Below, one piece after another: positions 44,634-53,618 of a stretch of DNA of 64,000 nt. The stretch is from Methylocystis iwaonis. GTDB taxonomy: Bacteria; Pseudomonadota; Alphaproteobacteria; Rhizobiales; Beijerinckiaceae. The DNA lies in contig NZ_AP027142.1 in assembly GCF_027925385.1 (NCBI RefSeq), forward strand, positions 2,462,001 to 2,526,000, read 5' to 3'. The notes beneath the pieces are model-generated. The model was not told the DNA's origin. It was given only the letters and a program-made list of their open reading frames with translations, and searched no databases. Numbering within the stretch: position 1 is the first letter of the stretch; each line of letters begins with the position of its first letter. Made by a program: the position numbers and the translations under genes.

Positions 44634-44708
44634 TTAGATTGGCAGAATCGCAGCCATTGCGCCGATCGTGATGAAGCCGGCCAAGGCGATCATCGTGAGC
44701 TTGTCCAT
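44634..44708 (-). CDS. Predicted 24-aa membrane microprotein
   Basis: A very short frame, MDKLTMIALAGFITIGAMAA then ILPI, preceded by GGGAGG five bases before the ATG, the strongest ribosome site in the neighbourhood. The peptide is a single hydrophobic helix with a charged N-terminal end. It lies convergent to the desaturase gene, 70 bases from its stop. Similarity to known one-helix proteins of respiratory complexes is only in style. No homologue is recognised. Confidence 0.5.
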   Translation of the reverse strand: MDKLTMIALAGFITIGAMAAILPI

Positions 44709-45000
44709 CCGACCCTCCCCTGCCTCCGCCCAAATTGGCGCGAGCACGTCAATAACGCCACAGTTTTCTTTTGGTTGCATTCTGTGATGCAGCAAAATGC
44801 ACCAAAAAATCTTCGCAGGCGCACAATCAAGCCGACGCAAGTCACTGTCGAGCCTAAGAGAAATACTGTTCAATATTGCAGGACCGCTTTCTGACGGCCT
44901 CAGTGTTCCACAACCGCCGCGAGAGAAGTTCCGCTTCCGCCTTGATCCTGCCCGCCAACTCGGCAAAAGATAGCCGCATTCATCCGATCCGGTCTGAGCG

Positions 45001-45603
45001 ATGGCGAGTCACTACGAGGTTCTTGGCGTCAACGAGGACGCGACGCGGCGCGAGATCAACGCGGCCTATCGTCGTCTCGTCAAGCAGCATCATCCGGACA
45101 AGGGCGGCGATCCCGCCAAATTCCAGCGCGTCACGCAAGCCTATAATGCGCTCAAAAGCGAGCCCGAGCGCGAGGCCTACGACTTCGAACATAAGTTCGG
45201 CAGCTTCCTCGACGAGACCGCCAACAAGCGCACGCTGCTGCAGCGGCTGAACGCGTTTCTACGCGACCGCGCCTTCGCCGCGCTGAGCGTGCTGTCTTTT
45301 CTGCTCGGCGTGCTGCTGATCGACTCCGGCGACGGCGTCAACGAGAGTTACAATCCCTTTCTGCTGGCGGCGGGCTGCGCTTTTATCTTGCTGTGCGTCG
45401 GCTTTTTCGCCAATCGCGGACAGGCTTACGACGGCCTTGGCGCGGCGCTGCTGCGCGCTGTGTTCTCGATCCTGTTTTTCCTGTTCGACGTGCTCATGCG
45501 CGTCTATGTGATTCTGGCGCTGATGTTTTCGGTCGTCGTACTCGTCGCGCTGCTCAATTGGCTCAAGAAAAACTTCCTGCACCTGCTTCCGCTTCATTTC
45601 TGA
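45001..45603 (+). CDS. J-domain protein with C-terminal membrane segments
   Basis: A 200-aa protein with an N-terminal J domain (about 4-65) including the HPD motif in LVKQHHPDKGGDPAKFQRV, the element that stimulates DnaK ATPase. The G/F and zinc domains of true DnaJ are absent. The rest has three or four hydrophobic spans (about 95-105, 118-140, 150-190, ending in VVLVALLNWLKKNF). It is therefore a membrane-bound co-chaperone, probably recruiting DnaK to the membrane surface. Its last 10 bases overlap the end of the convergent DUF72 gene. Confidence 0.88.
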   Translation: MASHYEVLGVNEDATRREINAAYRRLVKQHHPDKGGDPAKFQRVTQAYNALKSEPEREAYDFEHKFGSFLDETANKRTLLQRLNAFLRDRAFAALSVLSFLLGVLLIDSGDGVNESYNPFLLAAGCAFILLCVGFFANRGQAYDGLGAALLRAVFSILFFLFDVLMRVYVILALMFSVVVLVALLNWLKKNFLHLLPLHF

Positions 45604-46394
45604 AGGCGTTCGATCAGCGCCATGGCGGCGGCGGGGTTTTTCTCCTTCGCGCCGCGAATGACATAAAGATAAACATCGCGCCCGCTGCGTTTGGGCGTAT
45701 TGGCGCAGATCCGCGGCAGATCGCTAGGCGCGCCGCCTTCCGCCCATTTTTGGGCGCGGGCGGCCCAGAGATCGAGCCGCTCGCGATCGTAGCCTTGCTT
45801 GCGCGACGCGCGCGTTCCCATGATGCGCGCATAGACGAAGGGCGCGGTGAGATCGGCGATCAGCGGAAAATCAGAATCGCCTTCGACGACGATCGCTGCG
45901 TGATGCGCGCGCGCCAAAGCGATGAATTCGCTCGTCACGAAGCTTTCGTCGCGCGCCTCGATCGCATGACGCAGCGCGACGCCTTCGCTCTCTCGCGGCA
46001 ATGCTGACAGAAAGGCCGCGCAGAAATCGAGATCGAACTTGCGCGTCGGCGGGAATTGCCACAGCACAGGCCCGAGCTTTTCGCCGAGCGCCGCGACGCC
46101 GCTGTCGAAGAAATGCGCAATCGACTCTTTCACGTCATGCGGCGTGCGCCGGCTCATGGCGTAGCGCGGCGCCTTCACGCTGAAGACGAAGCCCTCGGGC
46201 GTCTGGTCGCGCCAGCTCAGATAGGTCTCGCGCGTTTGCGTTCGATAGAAAGTCGCGTTGATTTCGATCGAGGTGAGATGACGGCTCGCATATTCCAGCT
46301 CATGCGACGTCGGCAGTCCCGGCGGGTAGAACGCCTCGCGCCAGGGAGCAAAGCTCCAGCCTCCGACGCCGACATAAATGCGGCCCGTCGTCAT
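45594..46394 (-). CDS. DUF72 family protein
   Basis: A 266-aa TIM-barrel-like protein of unknown biochemical role. The start MTTGRIYVGVGGWSFAPWRE has AAAGGAG five bases upstream. Family signatures are GVGGWSFAPWREAFYPPGLP, SIEINATFYRTQTRETYLSW, FSVKAPRYAMSRRTP, and the C-terminal VYLYVIRGAKEKNPAAA (the position usually reading V-Y-F-N-N). It is convergent with, and overlaps by 10 bases, the J-domain gene. Confidence 0.9.
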   Translation of the reverse strand: MTTGRIYVGVGGWSFAPWREAFYPPGLPTSHELEYASRHLTSIEINATFYRTQTRETYLSWRDQTPEGFVFSVKAPRYAMSRRTPHDVKESIAHFFDSGVAALGEKLGPVLWQFPPTRKFDLDFCAAFLSALPRESEGVALRHAIEARDESFVTSEFIALARAHHAAIVVEGDSDFPLIADLTAPFVYARIMGTRASRKQGYDRERLDLWAARAQKWAEGGAPSDLPRICANTPKRSGRDVYLYVIRGAKEKNPAAAMALIERLQK

Positions 46395-46655
46395 CCGCGC
46401 TCCTTTGCCCACGACTGGAGTTAGCGCGCGCGTCGCGGCGAGCGAGGGTGAACCGGCGCTGGGAAATTGTCTTGTGATCATTGCTCCTCGAAAAAGTGAT
46501 CGAGAAGAAAGGAAGGATTATGGCTGAGCGGCGGGAAGACGGCGCCGAAATGTGATTGTCCTCGATTACAATCGAGCGCGATGTGCGGACGCGCACAGGA
46601 CTTTTTTGCGGGGCGCGTTAGTCTTCGCCACCTCGAACCAAGAGAGATTCGGCTT

Positions 46656-47060
46656 GTGCCTGACTTTTTCCCCGGCCTTTTGGCGTTCGCCGTTTATTTC
46701 GCGGGCGCAGCAGGCTTCTGCGCCATTTTCTGTCTCGTTTACACGCGGGTGACGCGGCACGACGAATTCGCGCTCATTGTCGCGACGCAGAGCGCCTCCG
46801 CGGCAATCGCCTTCGGCGGCAGCCTTGTGGGATTTGCGATCTCGCTTGCCGCGGCGATCCACCATACAGGCTCCATCGCCGAATTCGCCGTCTGGGGCGT
46901 TGTCGCGCTCGTCACGCAGATCATCGCCTATGGGCTTGCACGGCTTGCGCATCCGGGGCTATCGCAGGCCATCCAGGAGAATGTGCTCTCGGCGGCCATC
47001 TGGGTCGCCGCCGTCTCCATCGCTGCCGGCCTGCTCAGCGCCGCCTGCATGAGCCCGTAA
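46656..47060 (+). CDS. DUF350 family membrane protein (YjfL-like)
   Basis: A 134-aa protein with GTG start at 46656 (VPDFFPGLLAFAVYFAGAAG) and an AGAGAGA site upstream; the longer frame from 46581 is unlikely. Four membrane helices are visible at about 5-27, 40-65, 72-95 and 108-130, with ALIVATQSASAAIAFGGSLV and GFAISLAAAI as the DUF350 core, in two repeated halves. It heads a three-gene cluster with a Cys-containing small protein and a glutathionylspermidine synthase-like gene, resembling the E. coli yjfL-yjfM-yjfC order. Confidence 0.85.
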   Translation: MPDFFPGLLAFAVYFAGAAGFCAIFCLVYTRVTRHDEFALIVATQSASAAIAFGGSLVGFAISLAAAIHHTGSIAEFAVWGVVALVTQIIAYGLARLAHPGLSQAIQENVLSAAIWVAAVSIAAGLLSAACMSP

Positions 47061-47064
47061 CGCC

Positions 47065-47418
47065 ATGGCCGACGGGACGCCCAAGGACTTCGGCAGGCGC
47101 GCGCCGCCGGTCGTTCTGCAGAAACCCAAAACGTCGAAGGAACGACCGAACCCGATCCTTCCCCAACGGAAGCGTTCGCTCGCCGTGTCCCTCGCAGTAA
47201 TGGGCGCGGTCTCGCTCGGCGGCTACGGGCTCTACGAATGGATCGAAAGCCCGCACTGCGAGCCGGACCCGAATAATCCCGACCAGCAGATCTGCAGGCA
47301 TAGCAACGGCTCGACCTCACACAGCTCCAGGGGCTGGCATTGGTCGTCGGGCTCCAGCGCCTCGACCCATGGCGTCTCCTTCGGCGGCTTCGGACACTCT
47401 GGCAGCGGCGGCGGCTGA
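47065..47418 (+). CDS. Small membrane-anchored Ser/Gly/His-rich protein (YjfM position)
   Basis: A 117-aa protein. Residues 1-37 are basic, 38-58 hydrophobic (LAVSLAVMGAVSLGGYGLY), and the exterior part has two cysteines (HCEPDPNNPDQQIC) followed by a Ser/His/Gly-rich tail ending GGFGHSGSGGG. It starts 4 bases after the DUF350 stop, and its stop overlaps the next start as TGATG. It occupies the same place as YjfM (DUF1190) in E. coli, but I see only general resemblance (small, membrane-anchored, Gly-rich tail). Confidence 0.75.
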   Translation: MADGTPKDFGRRAPPVVLQKPKTSKERPNPILPQRKRSLAVSLAVMGAVSLGGYGLYEWIESPHCEPDPNNPDQQICRHSNGSTSHSSRGWHWSSGSSASTHGVSFGGFGHSGSGGG

Positions 47419-48573
47419 TGAAACGGGAAATCTCACGACCCCGCCACGGCGTCGAAGCGCATTTCAAAAACATCGGCTTCGCCTACGCCCATATGGACGG
47501 CGAGCCTTATTGGGAGGAAAGCGCGCGCTATATCTTCACGCTTCGCGAGATCGAAGACGACATCGAGGCCGCAACGCGCGAACTCGACGCGCTTTGTCTG
47601 GAGCTCGTCGGCCGCATTGCCGAAAGCGAAGAGATGATGGATCGCCTGCATGTGGCGAAACATGCGCGCGAGCTTATCGCCGAGAGCTGGAAGCGGCGCG
47701 ACCCTTCGCTCTACGGCCGCTTCGATCTTGCTTACGACGGCAAGGGCCCGGCGAAGCTTCTCGAATATAACGCCGACACGCCGACGAGCCTGTTCGAAAC
47801 CGGCGTCGTGCAATGGCAGGCTGGAGCAGCTCACAGCGAGCGGCGAGCTGCCGCAGCACGCCGATCAGTTCAACTCGCTGCACGACAGGCTGATCGCGCG
47901 CTGGGGAGAGATCGCGCCCGAGCGTCTCGTGCATTTCGGCGCCATGAGCGACAGCGTCGAGGATTTCGGCACCGCGGCCTATCTCGCAGATTGTGCGGTG
48001 CAAGCGGGATGCGGCGCCGCGCTGCTCGACATGCACGACGTCGGCCTCGACGGCGCGCATTTCTGCGACCGCGACGGGCGCAAGATCGAGACGCTGTTCA
48101 AGCTCTATCCTTGGGAGTGGATGTTCGCGGACACATTTTCCCATGCGCCGGCCATGCGCGTCACGCGCTTCGTCGAGCCGCCATGGAAGGCGCTGCTCTC
48201 CAACAAGGGCGTGTTGGCGCTGTTGTGGGAGATGGCGCCGGGACATCCGAATTTGCTCGAGTGCTATTTCGCCGACGATCCCCGCGCGGCGGCGCTCGGC
48301 GAGAGCTACGCCAAGAAGCCGATCTACTCGCGCGAAGGCGCCAATGTGCTGCTGGTGAAGGACGGCGCCGCCATCGCCAGCGCGCCCGGCGACTACGGCG
48401 CCGAGGGCCATGTGCGGCAGGCGTTGCATATGCTGCCCTGTTTCGATGGGCGCTATCCGGTCGTCGGCTCCTGGGTGGTCGGCGGCGAACCGGCGGGCAT
48501 GGGCCTGCGCGAGGACGCGACGCCCCTCACCTCGAACCACTCGCGCTTCGTTCCGCACGCGATCGTCGGCTAG
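47418..48573 (+). pseudogene. Glutathionylspermidine synthase-like ATP-grasp protein, frameshifted
   Basis: The frame starting MKREISRPRHGVEAHFKNIG at 47418 reads as this family to ETGVVQWQ, near 47818, and then the homology continues in another frame from RLEQLTASGELPQHADQFNS to the end at 48573. The expected junction is VVQWQ-W-LEQ; two bases are missing (or one is extra) between CAATGGCAG and GCTGGAGCAG. Repaired, it would be about 385 aa, the normal size, with GPAKLLEYNADTPTSLFETG, DGRKIETLFKLYPWEWMF and GSWVVGGEPAGMGLRED signatures. It may be a true mutation or an assembly error. YjfC-type relatives have unproven substrates. Confidence 0.85.
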
Positions 48574-48639
48574 GCGCGCGACCGCCGGCGCCCGGCCGCT
48601 AAATAAAATCCCAAGCGGGGGGGCGAGTCGGAGGCGATC

Positions 48640-49098
48640 ATGCGGCTGACCTCGACGGCGTTACAGGATGGCGGCAATATTCCGCGCGCGTTCACTTGCG
48701 ACGGGGACGATCGTTCGCCGCCGCTCGCTTGGGCGGAGGCCCCCGGCGAGACGCAAAGCTTCGCTCTGATTGTCGATGATCTCGATGCGCCCGGGGGCGT
48801 GTTCGCGCATTGGGCCTGCTACGACATTCCCAAGAATTACACTGCGCTCGAGGAAGACTCCGGGCGGCCGGCGACCTCGGACATTCTCCGCCACGGTCAG
48901 AATGATTTTCGGGAGCTCGGCTACAACGGTCCCTGCCCGCCGCATGGCCACGGGCTGCATCGCTACCGTTTCCGTCTGTTTGCGCTGGATTGCCCCAAGC
49001 TGCCGCTCGGCCCGCGCCCGAGCTGTAAGCAGGTCGAGGAGGCGACGCATGGGCGCGTTCTCGCGGAAGCGCGGCTGATGGGACGTTACGGGCGCTGA
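48640..49098 (+). CDS. YbhB/YbcL family PEBP-like protein
   Basis: A 152-aa phosphatidylethanolamine-binding-protein homologue (Raf kinase inhibitor-like in name only). Motifs are PRAFTCDGDDRSPPLAWAEA, SFALIVDDLDAPGGVFAHWA (the D-P-D-type anion pocket), YNGPCPPHGHGLHRYRFRLF and ARLMGRYGR at the end. GGAGG lies five bases before the ATG. No signal peptide, so cytoplasmic. The physiological ligand of the bacterial proteins is unknown. Confidence 0.93.
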   Translation: MRLTSTALQDGGNIPRAFTCDGDDRSPPLAWAEAPGETQSFALIVDDLDAPGGVFAHWACYDIPKNYTALEEDSGRPATSDILRHGQNDFRELGYNGPCPPHGHGLHRYRFRLFALDCPKLPLGPRPSCKQVEEATHGRVLAEARLMGRYGR

Positions 49099-49118
49099 GA
49101 CGAGATTCAAGTTCGTTG

Positions 49119-49299
49119 TCATTCCCCACGCTCGCGAGCGAACGATCGGGAATCCAGAGCAGACCAGCGCCGTCATTGCGAGCGAAGCGAAGCAATCCAG
49201 AGCCCCGCCTCGGCCCTGGATTGCTTCGTCGCTTCGCTCCTCGCAATGACGGTGGGGGCCGAATTCCTAGCCGGGCCTTCGGCCCGCCGGGAATGACAA
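49119..49299. repeat. Composite repeat: B-type end, family A, family B
   Basis: 49119-49155 is a B-type end (GTCATTCCCCACGCTCGCGA...), 49172-49250 a family A copy (CATTGCGAGCGAAGCGAAGC... to CGCTCCTCGCAATGAC), 49261-49299 a family B copy (AGCCGGGCCTTCGGCCCGCC then GGGAATGAC). The arrangement mirrors the composite at 17159-17342. It fills most of the 346-base gap before the next gene. Confidence 0.85.
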
Positions 49300-49444
49300 G
49301 GGCTCGACGCGAGCTGTTTAAACGGAAAGTATGAGACGCCCGCAATCTGACGCTTTCGCCGCATCTCCCTGTCGTGCTTGCGCGCATAATCCGGATTCAA
49401 AAATGCTGTAAAAGAGAGTCATTGATTTAGTATCGGAGGTTGTC

Positions 49445-49792
49445 ATGGCTGTTTTCAAGCTTCCCCTCTCGGGCGACGTGCCTGTCAACGTCGCTCCCTT
49501 TTTGAATCCCTTCGGGATTGTCGGCAGCAATTTTTCCTTCATGAATATAGACCTTGGCCAATCCAGCGCGCCGCAGGTCGAGCAACAGGTGCTGAAAGAC
49601 GTGGGCAGCTACGGCAAGCAACTCGGGCGCGTCGGCGACGCCCTGCGCGTCATCGTCGAAAAGCTCGACGAGAGGGAGTTGTCGAAGAAGGATAAGAAGG
49701 CCGTCCGCGCCTTTCTCGCCATGCTCGATGAAATCGACGACATCAAGCGCGCGCAAGGCCGCGCGCCGGCGCCGAATGGCGAGGCGCCATGA
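49445..49792 (+). CDS. Conserved-looking small protein of unknown function upstream of lipB
   Basis: A 115-aa protein with GGAGG five bases before the ATG. The N-terminal half ([20 protein letters not shown]) is hydrophobic/aromatic without a clear signal peptide; the C-terminal half is helical and charged ([20 protein letters not shown] then [20 protein letters not shown]). Its stop overlaps the lipB start as ATGA, so the two are co-translated. No family recognised. Confidence 0.7.
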   Translation: MAVFKLPLSGDVPVNVAPFLNPFGIVGSNFSFMNIDLGQSSAPQVEQQVLKDVGSYGKQLGRVGDALRVIVEKLDERELSKKDKKAVRAFLAMLDEIDDIKRAQGRAPAPNGEAP

Positions 49793-50508
49793 CCGCTTCC
49801 TCCTGCCCTCCCCGCGATATGATCGCGCCCGCGCTCTCGCCCCGCGCCGGCGCGCCGCCGGTCGAATGGCGCATAAGCGACGGCCTCGTCGGCTATGAAG
49901 AGGCCCTCGCCTTCATGGAGGACCGCGTCGCCGCGATCGCGCGCGGAGCGGCGCCGGAGTGCGTCTGGCTATTGGAGCATCCGCCGATCTACACGGCCGG
50001 AACCTCGGCCAAGGACAGCGACCTTCTCGACGCGCGCTTTCCCGTCCACCGCACGGGACGCGGCGGGCAATTCACCTATCACGGCCCCGGCCAGCGGATT
50101 GCCTATGTGATGCTCGACCTCACGCAAAGGCGCCGCGACATCCGCGCCTTTGTCTGCGCGCTTGAATCCTGGCTTATCGCCACGCTTGCAGAATTCGGCG
50201 TCGCCGGCGAACGCCGGGAGGCGCGCGTCGGCGTCTGGGTGCAGCGGCCAGACAAAGCGCCCGGCCCGAACGGCGAAATAGCGGAAGACAAGATCGCCGC
50301 CATCGGCGTGCGCTTGCGGCAATGGGTGAGCTTCCACGGCATTGCGCTCAACGTCGCGCCCGACCTCTCACACTTTTCCGGCATCGCGCCTTGCGGCGTG
50401 CGGGAGCGACATTTGGGCGTCACGAGCCTGAAAGACTTGGGGGCGCCCGCCACGATGGCCGACGTCGACGCAGCGCTGCGGCGCCATTTCGAGGCGATCT
50501 TCGGCTAA
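49789..50508 (+). CDS. lipB: Lipoyl(octanoyl) transferase
   Basis: Transfers octanoyl from octanoyl-ACP to lipoyl domains, the first step of lipoate synthesis. The 239-aa product has the family signatures [20 protein letters not shown] (90-109), the catalytic lysine K168 in [20 protein letters not shown], and the catalytic cysteine C202 in [16 protein letters not shown]. All catalytic residues are present. lipA is not nearby. The gene is translationally coupled to the small gene upstream. Confidence 0.96.
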   Translation: MTASSCPPRDMIAPALSPRAGAPPVEWRISDGLVGYEEALAFMEDRVAAIARGAAPECVWLLEHPPIYTAGTSAKDSDLLDARFPVHRTGRGGQFTYHGPGQRIAYVMLDLTQRRRDIRAFVCALESWLIATLAEFGVAGERREARVGVWVQRPDKAPGPNGEIAEDKIAAIGVRLRQWVSFHGIALNVAPDLSHFSGIAPCGVRERHLGVTSLKDLGAPATMADVDAALRRHFEAIFG

Positions 50509-50795
50509 ACAGTCTCGCCCACTGTGAACCCGGCAGCGTCGCCAAGCTCCGCCAGATCCGCCTCTGCCTCGCGCAAGCTCTCGACGCGTGCGAGAAGGGG
50601 GCCGCGCCGGGCCGCTGCGATCAAGGCCGCGACTTTCTCCTCCGGCCCAGCGGCGAGAGCCTCCACTGAACCATCCAGCCGATTGCGCGCCCAGCCGACC
50701 AGCCCGAGCGCATTGGCCTGCCGAATAAGAAAGGCGCGAAAGCCAACGCCCTGCACGCGGCCCGTCACAAAGAAACGGACGGCGCGGCGGCTCAT
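50505..50795 (-). CDS. Acylphosphatase
   Basis: A 96-aa enzyme hydrolysing acyl phosphates. The signature [20 protein letters not shown] carries the phosphate-binding Arg (R20), and the catalytic Asn is N38 in [17 protein letters not shown]. The ATG at 50795 overlaps the panC stop as ATGA, showing co-translation with panC. The reading frame continues open upstream only as an artefact of panC antiframes. Its last codons overlap the end of convergent lipB by 4 bases. Confidence 0.94.
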   Translation of the reverse strand: MSRRAVRFFVTGRVQGVGFRAFLIRQANALGLVGWARNRLDGSVEALAAGPEEKVAALIAAARRGPLLARVESLREAEADLAELGDAAGFTVGETV

Positions 50796-51652
50796 GTATT
50801 CGGAACCGCGACATTGTCGATGAGCCGTGTCGCGCCAAGCCGTGCGGCGGCGAGGATGCGCATCGGCCCTTCGAGGCGGCGCGCAACGCGCGCAAGCGTA
50901 TCGGCGTGACGCGCCTCGACATAGTCGATATCGAAACCTGCCCCCACGATCGCCTCGTGCGCCTCGCCCATCACATGCCCGACGACCTCGCCCTCTCCAA
51001 TGCGGCGCGCCGCCTCGGAGAGGGCGCGATAGAGCCGCGGCGCGCGGGCGCGATCTTCCGCCGAGAGATAGATGTTTCGCGAGGACATCGCGAGCCCGTC
51101 GGGGTCGCGCAGCGTCGGCCCCGCCAGGATGCAAGTTCCAATGTCGAGATCGCGCGCCAAATGGCGAATAACGAGAAGCTGCTGGTAATCCTTCTCGCCG
51201 AAGACGGCGATATCCGCCTGCGCCTGATTGAGCAGCTTGGCGACGACCGTAGCGACGCCGGCGAAATGGGTGGGGCGGAAGCGGTCCTCGAGGTCGGCCT
51301 TGGCCGGACCTTCGAGCATCACCGTCGTGCAAAAGCCTTCCGGATACATCTCCTCGACCGCCGGCGCGAAGACGAGATCGGCGGAGACGCTTGCGAGCTT
51401 CTCGCAATCGGCCGCCAGCGTGCGCGGGTAGCGCGAGAAATCCTCAGTGGGTCCGAACTGCGTGGGATTGACGAAGATTGTCGTGATGACGCGATCCGCG
51501 TGGCGGCGCGCCTCCTCGACGAGCGAGAGGTGGCCGGCGTGCAGCGCGCCCATGGTCGGGACGAGTCCAATGCGCTCGCCCGCCGCACGGCGCGCGTGCA
51601 CGAAGGCGCGCATGTCCTCGACAGTATGGACGACAGGAACCTCATAGCTCAT
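50792..51652 (-). CDS. panC: Pantoate--beta-alanine ligase
   Basis: ATP-dependent condensation of pantoate and beta-alanine, last step of pantothenate synthesis. The 286-aa product starts [20 protein letters not shown]. The nucleotidyltransferase HIGH-type motif is [18 protein letters not shown] (HAGH at 38-41), followed by [32 protein letters not shown], and the KMSKS-like MSSRN segment. Other pan genes are not adjacent. It is followed by the acylphosphatase gene with 4 bases overlap. Confidence 0.96.
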   Translation of the reverse strand: MSYEVPVVHTVEDMRAFVHARRAAGERIGLVPTMGALHAGHLSLVEEARRHADRVITTIFVNPTQFGPTEDFSRYPRTLAADCEKLASVSADLVFAPAVEEMYPEGFCTTVMLEGPAKADLEDRFRPTHFAGVATVVAKLLNQAQADIAVFGEKDYQQLLVIRHLARDLDIGTCILAGPTLRDPDGLAMSSRNIYLSAEDRARAPRLYRALSEAARRIGEGEVVGHVMGEAHEAIVGAGFDIDYVEARHADTLARVARRLEGPMRILAAARLGATRLIDNVAVPNT

Positions 51653-51880
51653 CCGCGCAGGCCTTTCTTCTGTTCCGCCGGCATAAGATGGAGCTTGCCA
51701 GAGCATGTCAATACACGCCAAAGCGCGTGCGCACGCTCCTGTAATTCTTGGTTTTCAGACGACTTGACGCAAAATCGCGCGCCCCTTGGCGACACTTCCG
51801 GGCCGCCCCTTTTAGCGAGCGCTAAACAACTCGCGACAAAGAGAGCGCTGGAGGGTATTCGCAAGTGCACAGCGCCCTAT

Positions 51881-52072
51881 ATGGCGGGAATGCCCAAGCG
51901 ACCATACGAAGATGAGGCCACGCGTCTCGCGAAAGCCAGACGCCAGTTGAGAGCCAAAATGGTTCAGTCTGGCATGCTGCCAGGCCTCTTCGTGAAAGGG
52001 ACCAAGACGCTGCGTCCCGAGATCAAGGCGCTCATAGACAAGGCAGTCGCGGAAAAAGCCCGCGAAAAGTGA
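51881..52072 (+). CDS. Small basic protein of unknown function
   Basis: A 63-aa lysine/arginine-rich protein: MAGMPKRPYEDEATRLAKAR then RQLRAKMVQSGMLPGLFVKG. A second ATG (MPKRPYED) at 51890 follows GGCGGG. The composition is like small RNA- or DNA-binding proteins but no motif is recognised. A clear GGAGG lies too far upstream (about 25 bases) to serve this start, so the start is uncertain. Confidence 0.5.
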   Translation: MAGMPKRPYEDEATRLAKARRQLRAKMVQSGMLPGLFVKGTKTLRPEIKALIDKAVAEKAREK

Positions 52073-52120
52073 ACGTGACCGCCAAAGACCGACCCGCTCT
52101 GCTCAGACTGGAGGGCCGAG

Positions 52121-52399
52121 ATGTCCCTCGAACGGCTCGACACGGAAACCTTGCGCGAGGCGCAGGGGTTTTCGTTCTCCATGCGCATCACCGGAACACA
52201 CGAGAATGTGCGGGTGTTCGTCGCCGACGACGCGCTCGATGACGGCATGGCGCGCGGCCTTGCCGAGCTGCGCTCGCAGTTCGATAAAGACAAGCAAGGG
52301 TTCGAGGATATTGCCAGCGCCCGACATTCGCACGGGAGAGTGGCGGCGAATGGCACCGTCACGATTACGGCGGCCGACCTTTTCGGGATCATCGACTAG
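52121..52399 (+). CDS. DUF1488-like small protein
   Basis: A 92-aa protein with GGAGGG eight bases before the ATG. The pattern FSFSMRITGTHENVRVFVAD, then spaced F..I...ARHSHGRVAANGTVTI and a final TAADLF resembles DUF1488 proteins common in this class (core beta strands, F-x-x-I-A-x-x-K/R helix and terminal S/T-A-D-L). No function is known. It lies between the small basic protein and the cold-shock gene on the same strand. Confidence 0.62.
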   Translation: MSLERLDTETLREAQGFSFSMRITGTHENVRVFVADDALDDGMARGLAELRSQFDKDKQGFEDIASARHSHGRVAANGTVTITAADLFGIID

Positions 52400-52626
52400 A
52401 CTTTTAGGCCTCGCCCGAGGAGCGGGATCGAAAACCCATCTGCCCGCGCCGGGGGCGGATCGGCTACGATTGTTAATTCGTTCGCGAGACGTTATCATCC
52501 ACCCATCGATAACGAACGGCCTGACGACTCGGCCCTGTTCCTCCGGGAACTGCTGATGATCACCCTCCAGACATCGATCGACCCGGCCCCGCGCATGCGG
52601 GCCTTTCTCCGTGCTTGGAGAGAAGA

Positions 52627-52836
52627 ATGGCAACTGGAACCGTAAAGTGGTTTAACGCCCAAAAGGGCTTTGGCTTTATTCAGCCTGACGAGGGCGGGCC
52701 GGACGTTTTCGTCCACATCAGCGCCGTCGAACGCGCGGGCATGAACGACCTCCGCGAAGGCCAGAAGATCAGCTACGAGATCGTGGCGGACCGCCGCTCG
52801 GGCAAGTCGTCGGCCGATCAGCTCAAGCCGGCCTGA
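52627..52836 (+). CDS. Cold-shock domain protein (CspA family)
   Basis: A 69-aa single cold-shock domain that binds single-stranded RNA/DNA. RNP1 is KGFGFIQPD and RNP2 is DVFVHISAV; the start [20 protein letters not shown] has GGAGAG close upstream. The 227 bases between the previous gene and this start form a long leader, as is usual for cold-regulated csp genes; whether this one is cold-induced cannot be told. A strong terminator follows. Confidence 0.96.
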   Translation: MATGTVKWFNAQKGFGFIQPDEGGPDVFVHISAVERAGMNDLREGQKISYEIVADRRSGKSSADQLKPA

Positions 52837-52862
52837 CGGGCGCCGACCCCGAACAAGATCGA

Positions 52863-52897
52863 GGGCCGCCGTCGCAACGGCGGCTCTTTTTGTTTTT
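52863..52897 (+). terminator. Rho-independent terminator of the cold-shock gene
   Basis: GCCGCCGT (52865-52872) and ACGGCGGC (52877-52884) form an 8-base stem with a CGCA loop, followed by TCTTTTTGTTTTT. Confidence 0.9.
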
Positions 52898-53063
52898 GCC
52901 GGACGCGAAAAAGCAGGGCGCGACTGGGCGTTCGAGCCGCCTGCAGCAAGCGCGGGGGGCGCGCGGGCGCTTTCTACGTAGTTTCCCTAATTGAGCGTCA
53001 CCATGAGCGGCGCCAGCATCTGGCGGTAGCGGCGATAAGCCGCAATTTACCCGCGTGACCGCG

Positions 53064-53441
53064 ATGCGTCTTGTTCTCGTCGAGTGGGCCTCCGACAGAG
53101 TCCTTGGAGACACGGCGGATTTTGCCAAAGATTCGGCCGAATGGGCCGATTGCGCTTTTCGTGAAATTGCCCTCGAGCAACTCGCCGTCGTCGCCGCGCG
53201 GCTCTTCGATGAAAGTCGGGGACGGCGAGGGTGGCGCTACCAGTTCGCCTGTTTCGGTCGGAAAGAAAACACGACGTATGAGATCTTCACCGTGAACGAA
53301 GAAGAGGAGGAGGCGATCTTCCGTCCTGACGCCTCTTCGATCATGCAAGCCGTCATCACCCGCTGCGCCTATGCCGGCTTTGTCCGCCGAAAGCCGCCAG
53401 AGCCGCGAATAGCCACTTTGCCGAATACGAAAGCAGCATAG
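53064..53441 (+). CDS. Protein of unknown function
   Basis: A 125-aa frame (MRLVLVEWASDRVLGDTADF) that could also start at a GTG at 53055. It has protein-like composition, with WRYQFACFGRKENTTYEIFT as a beta-hairpin-like centre and an acidic EEEEE run. No ribosome site is evident and an antisense frame of 171 aa overlaps, so the call is weak. No family recognised. Confidence 0.4.
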   Translation: MRLVLVEWASDRVLGDTADFAKDSAEWADCAFREIALEQLAVVAARLFDESRGRRGWRYQFACFGRKENTTYEIFTVNEEEEEAIFRPDASSIMQAVITRCAYAGFVRRKPPEPRIATLPNTKAA

Positions 53442-53618
53442 CGCGGGCCCCGCCCCCGATATATCGGTTTGACGCGCAGCGCGCTGCGAGATGATTTGCC
53501 CTCGCGGAGTCAACAGGCACCGATGAGTTATCCAAAGAATTACGTAAATTTACGCAATTGAAAGCTGGCCCCTAAGTGCGGCAATCTGTCGCAGAGCTGG
53601 TTGGGCAAGGATTGCAAG

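Noticed and set aside
52503..52545. Minus-strand GGAAC-N18-CGTT near the cold-shock leader
   Set aside because: Spacer is 18, and no minus-strand gene lies downstream within reach; judged coincidental.
52998..53513. 171-aa minus-strand ORF opposite the 125-aa unknown gene
   Set aside because: The plus-strand frame has a more protein-like composition; neither is certain, but the minus frame has an Arg/Gly-rich shadow look and no ribosome site.
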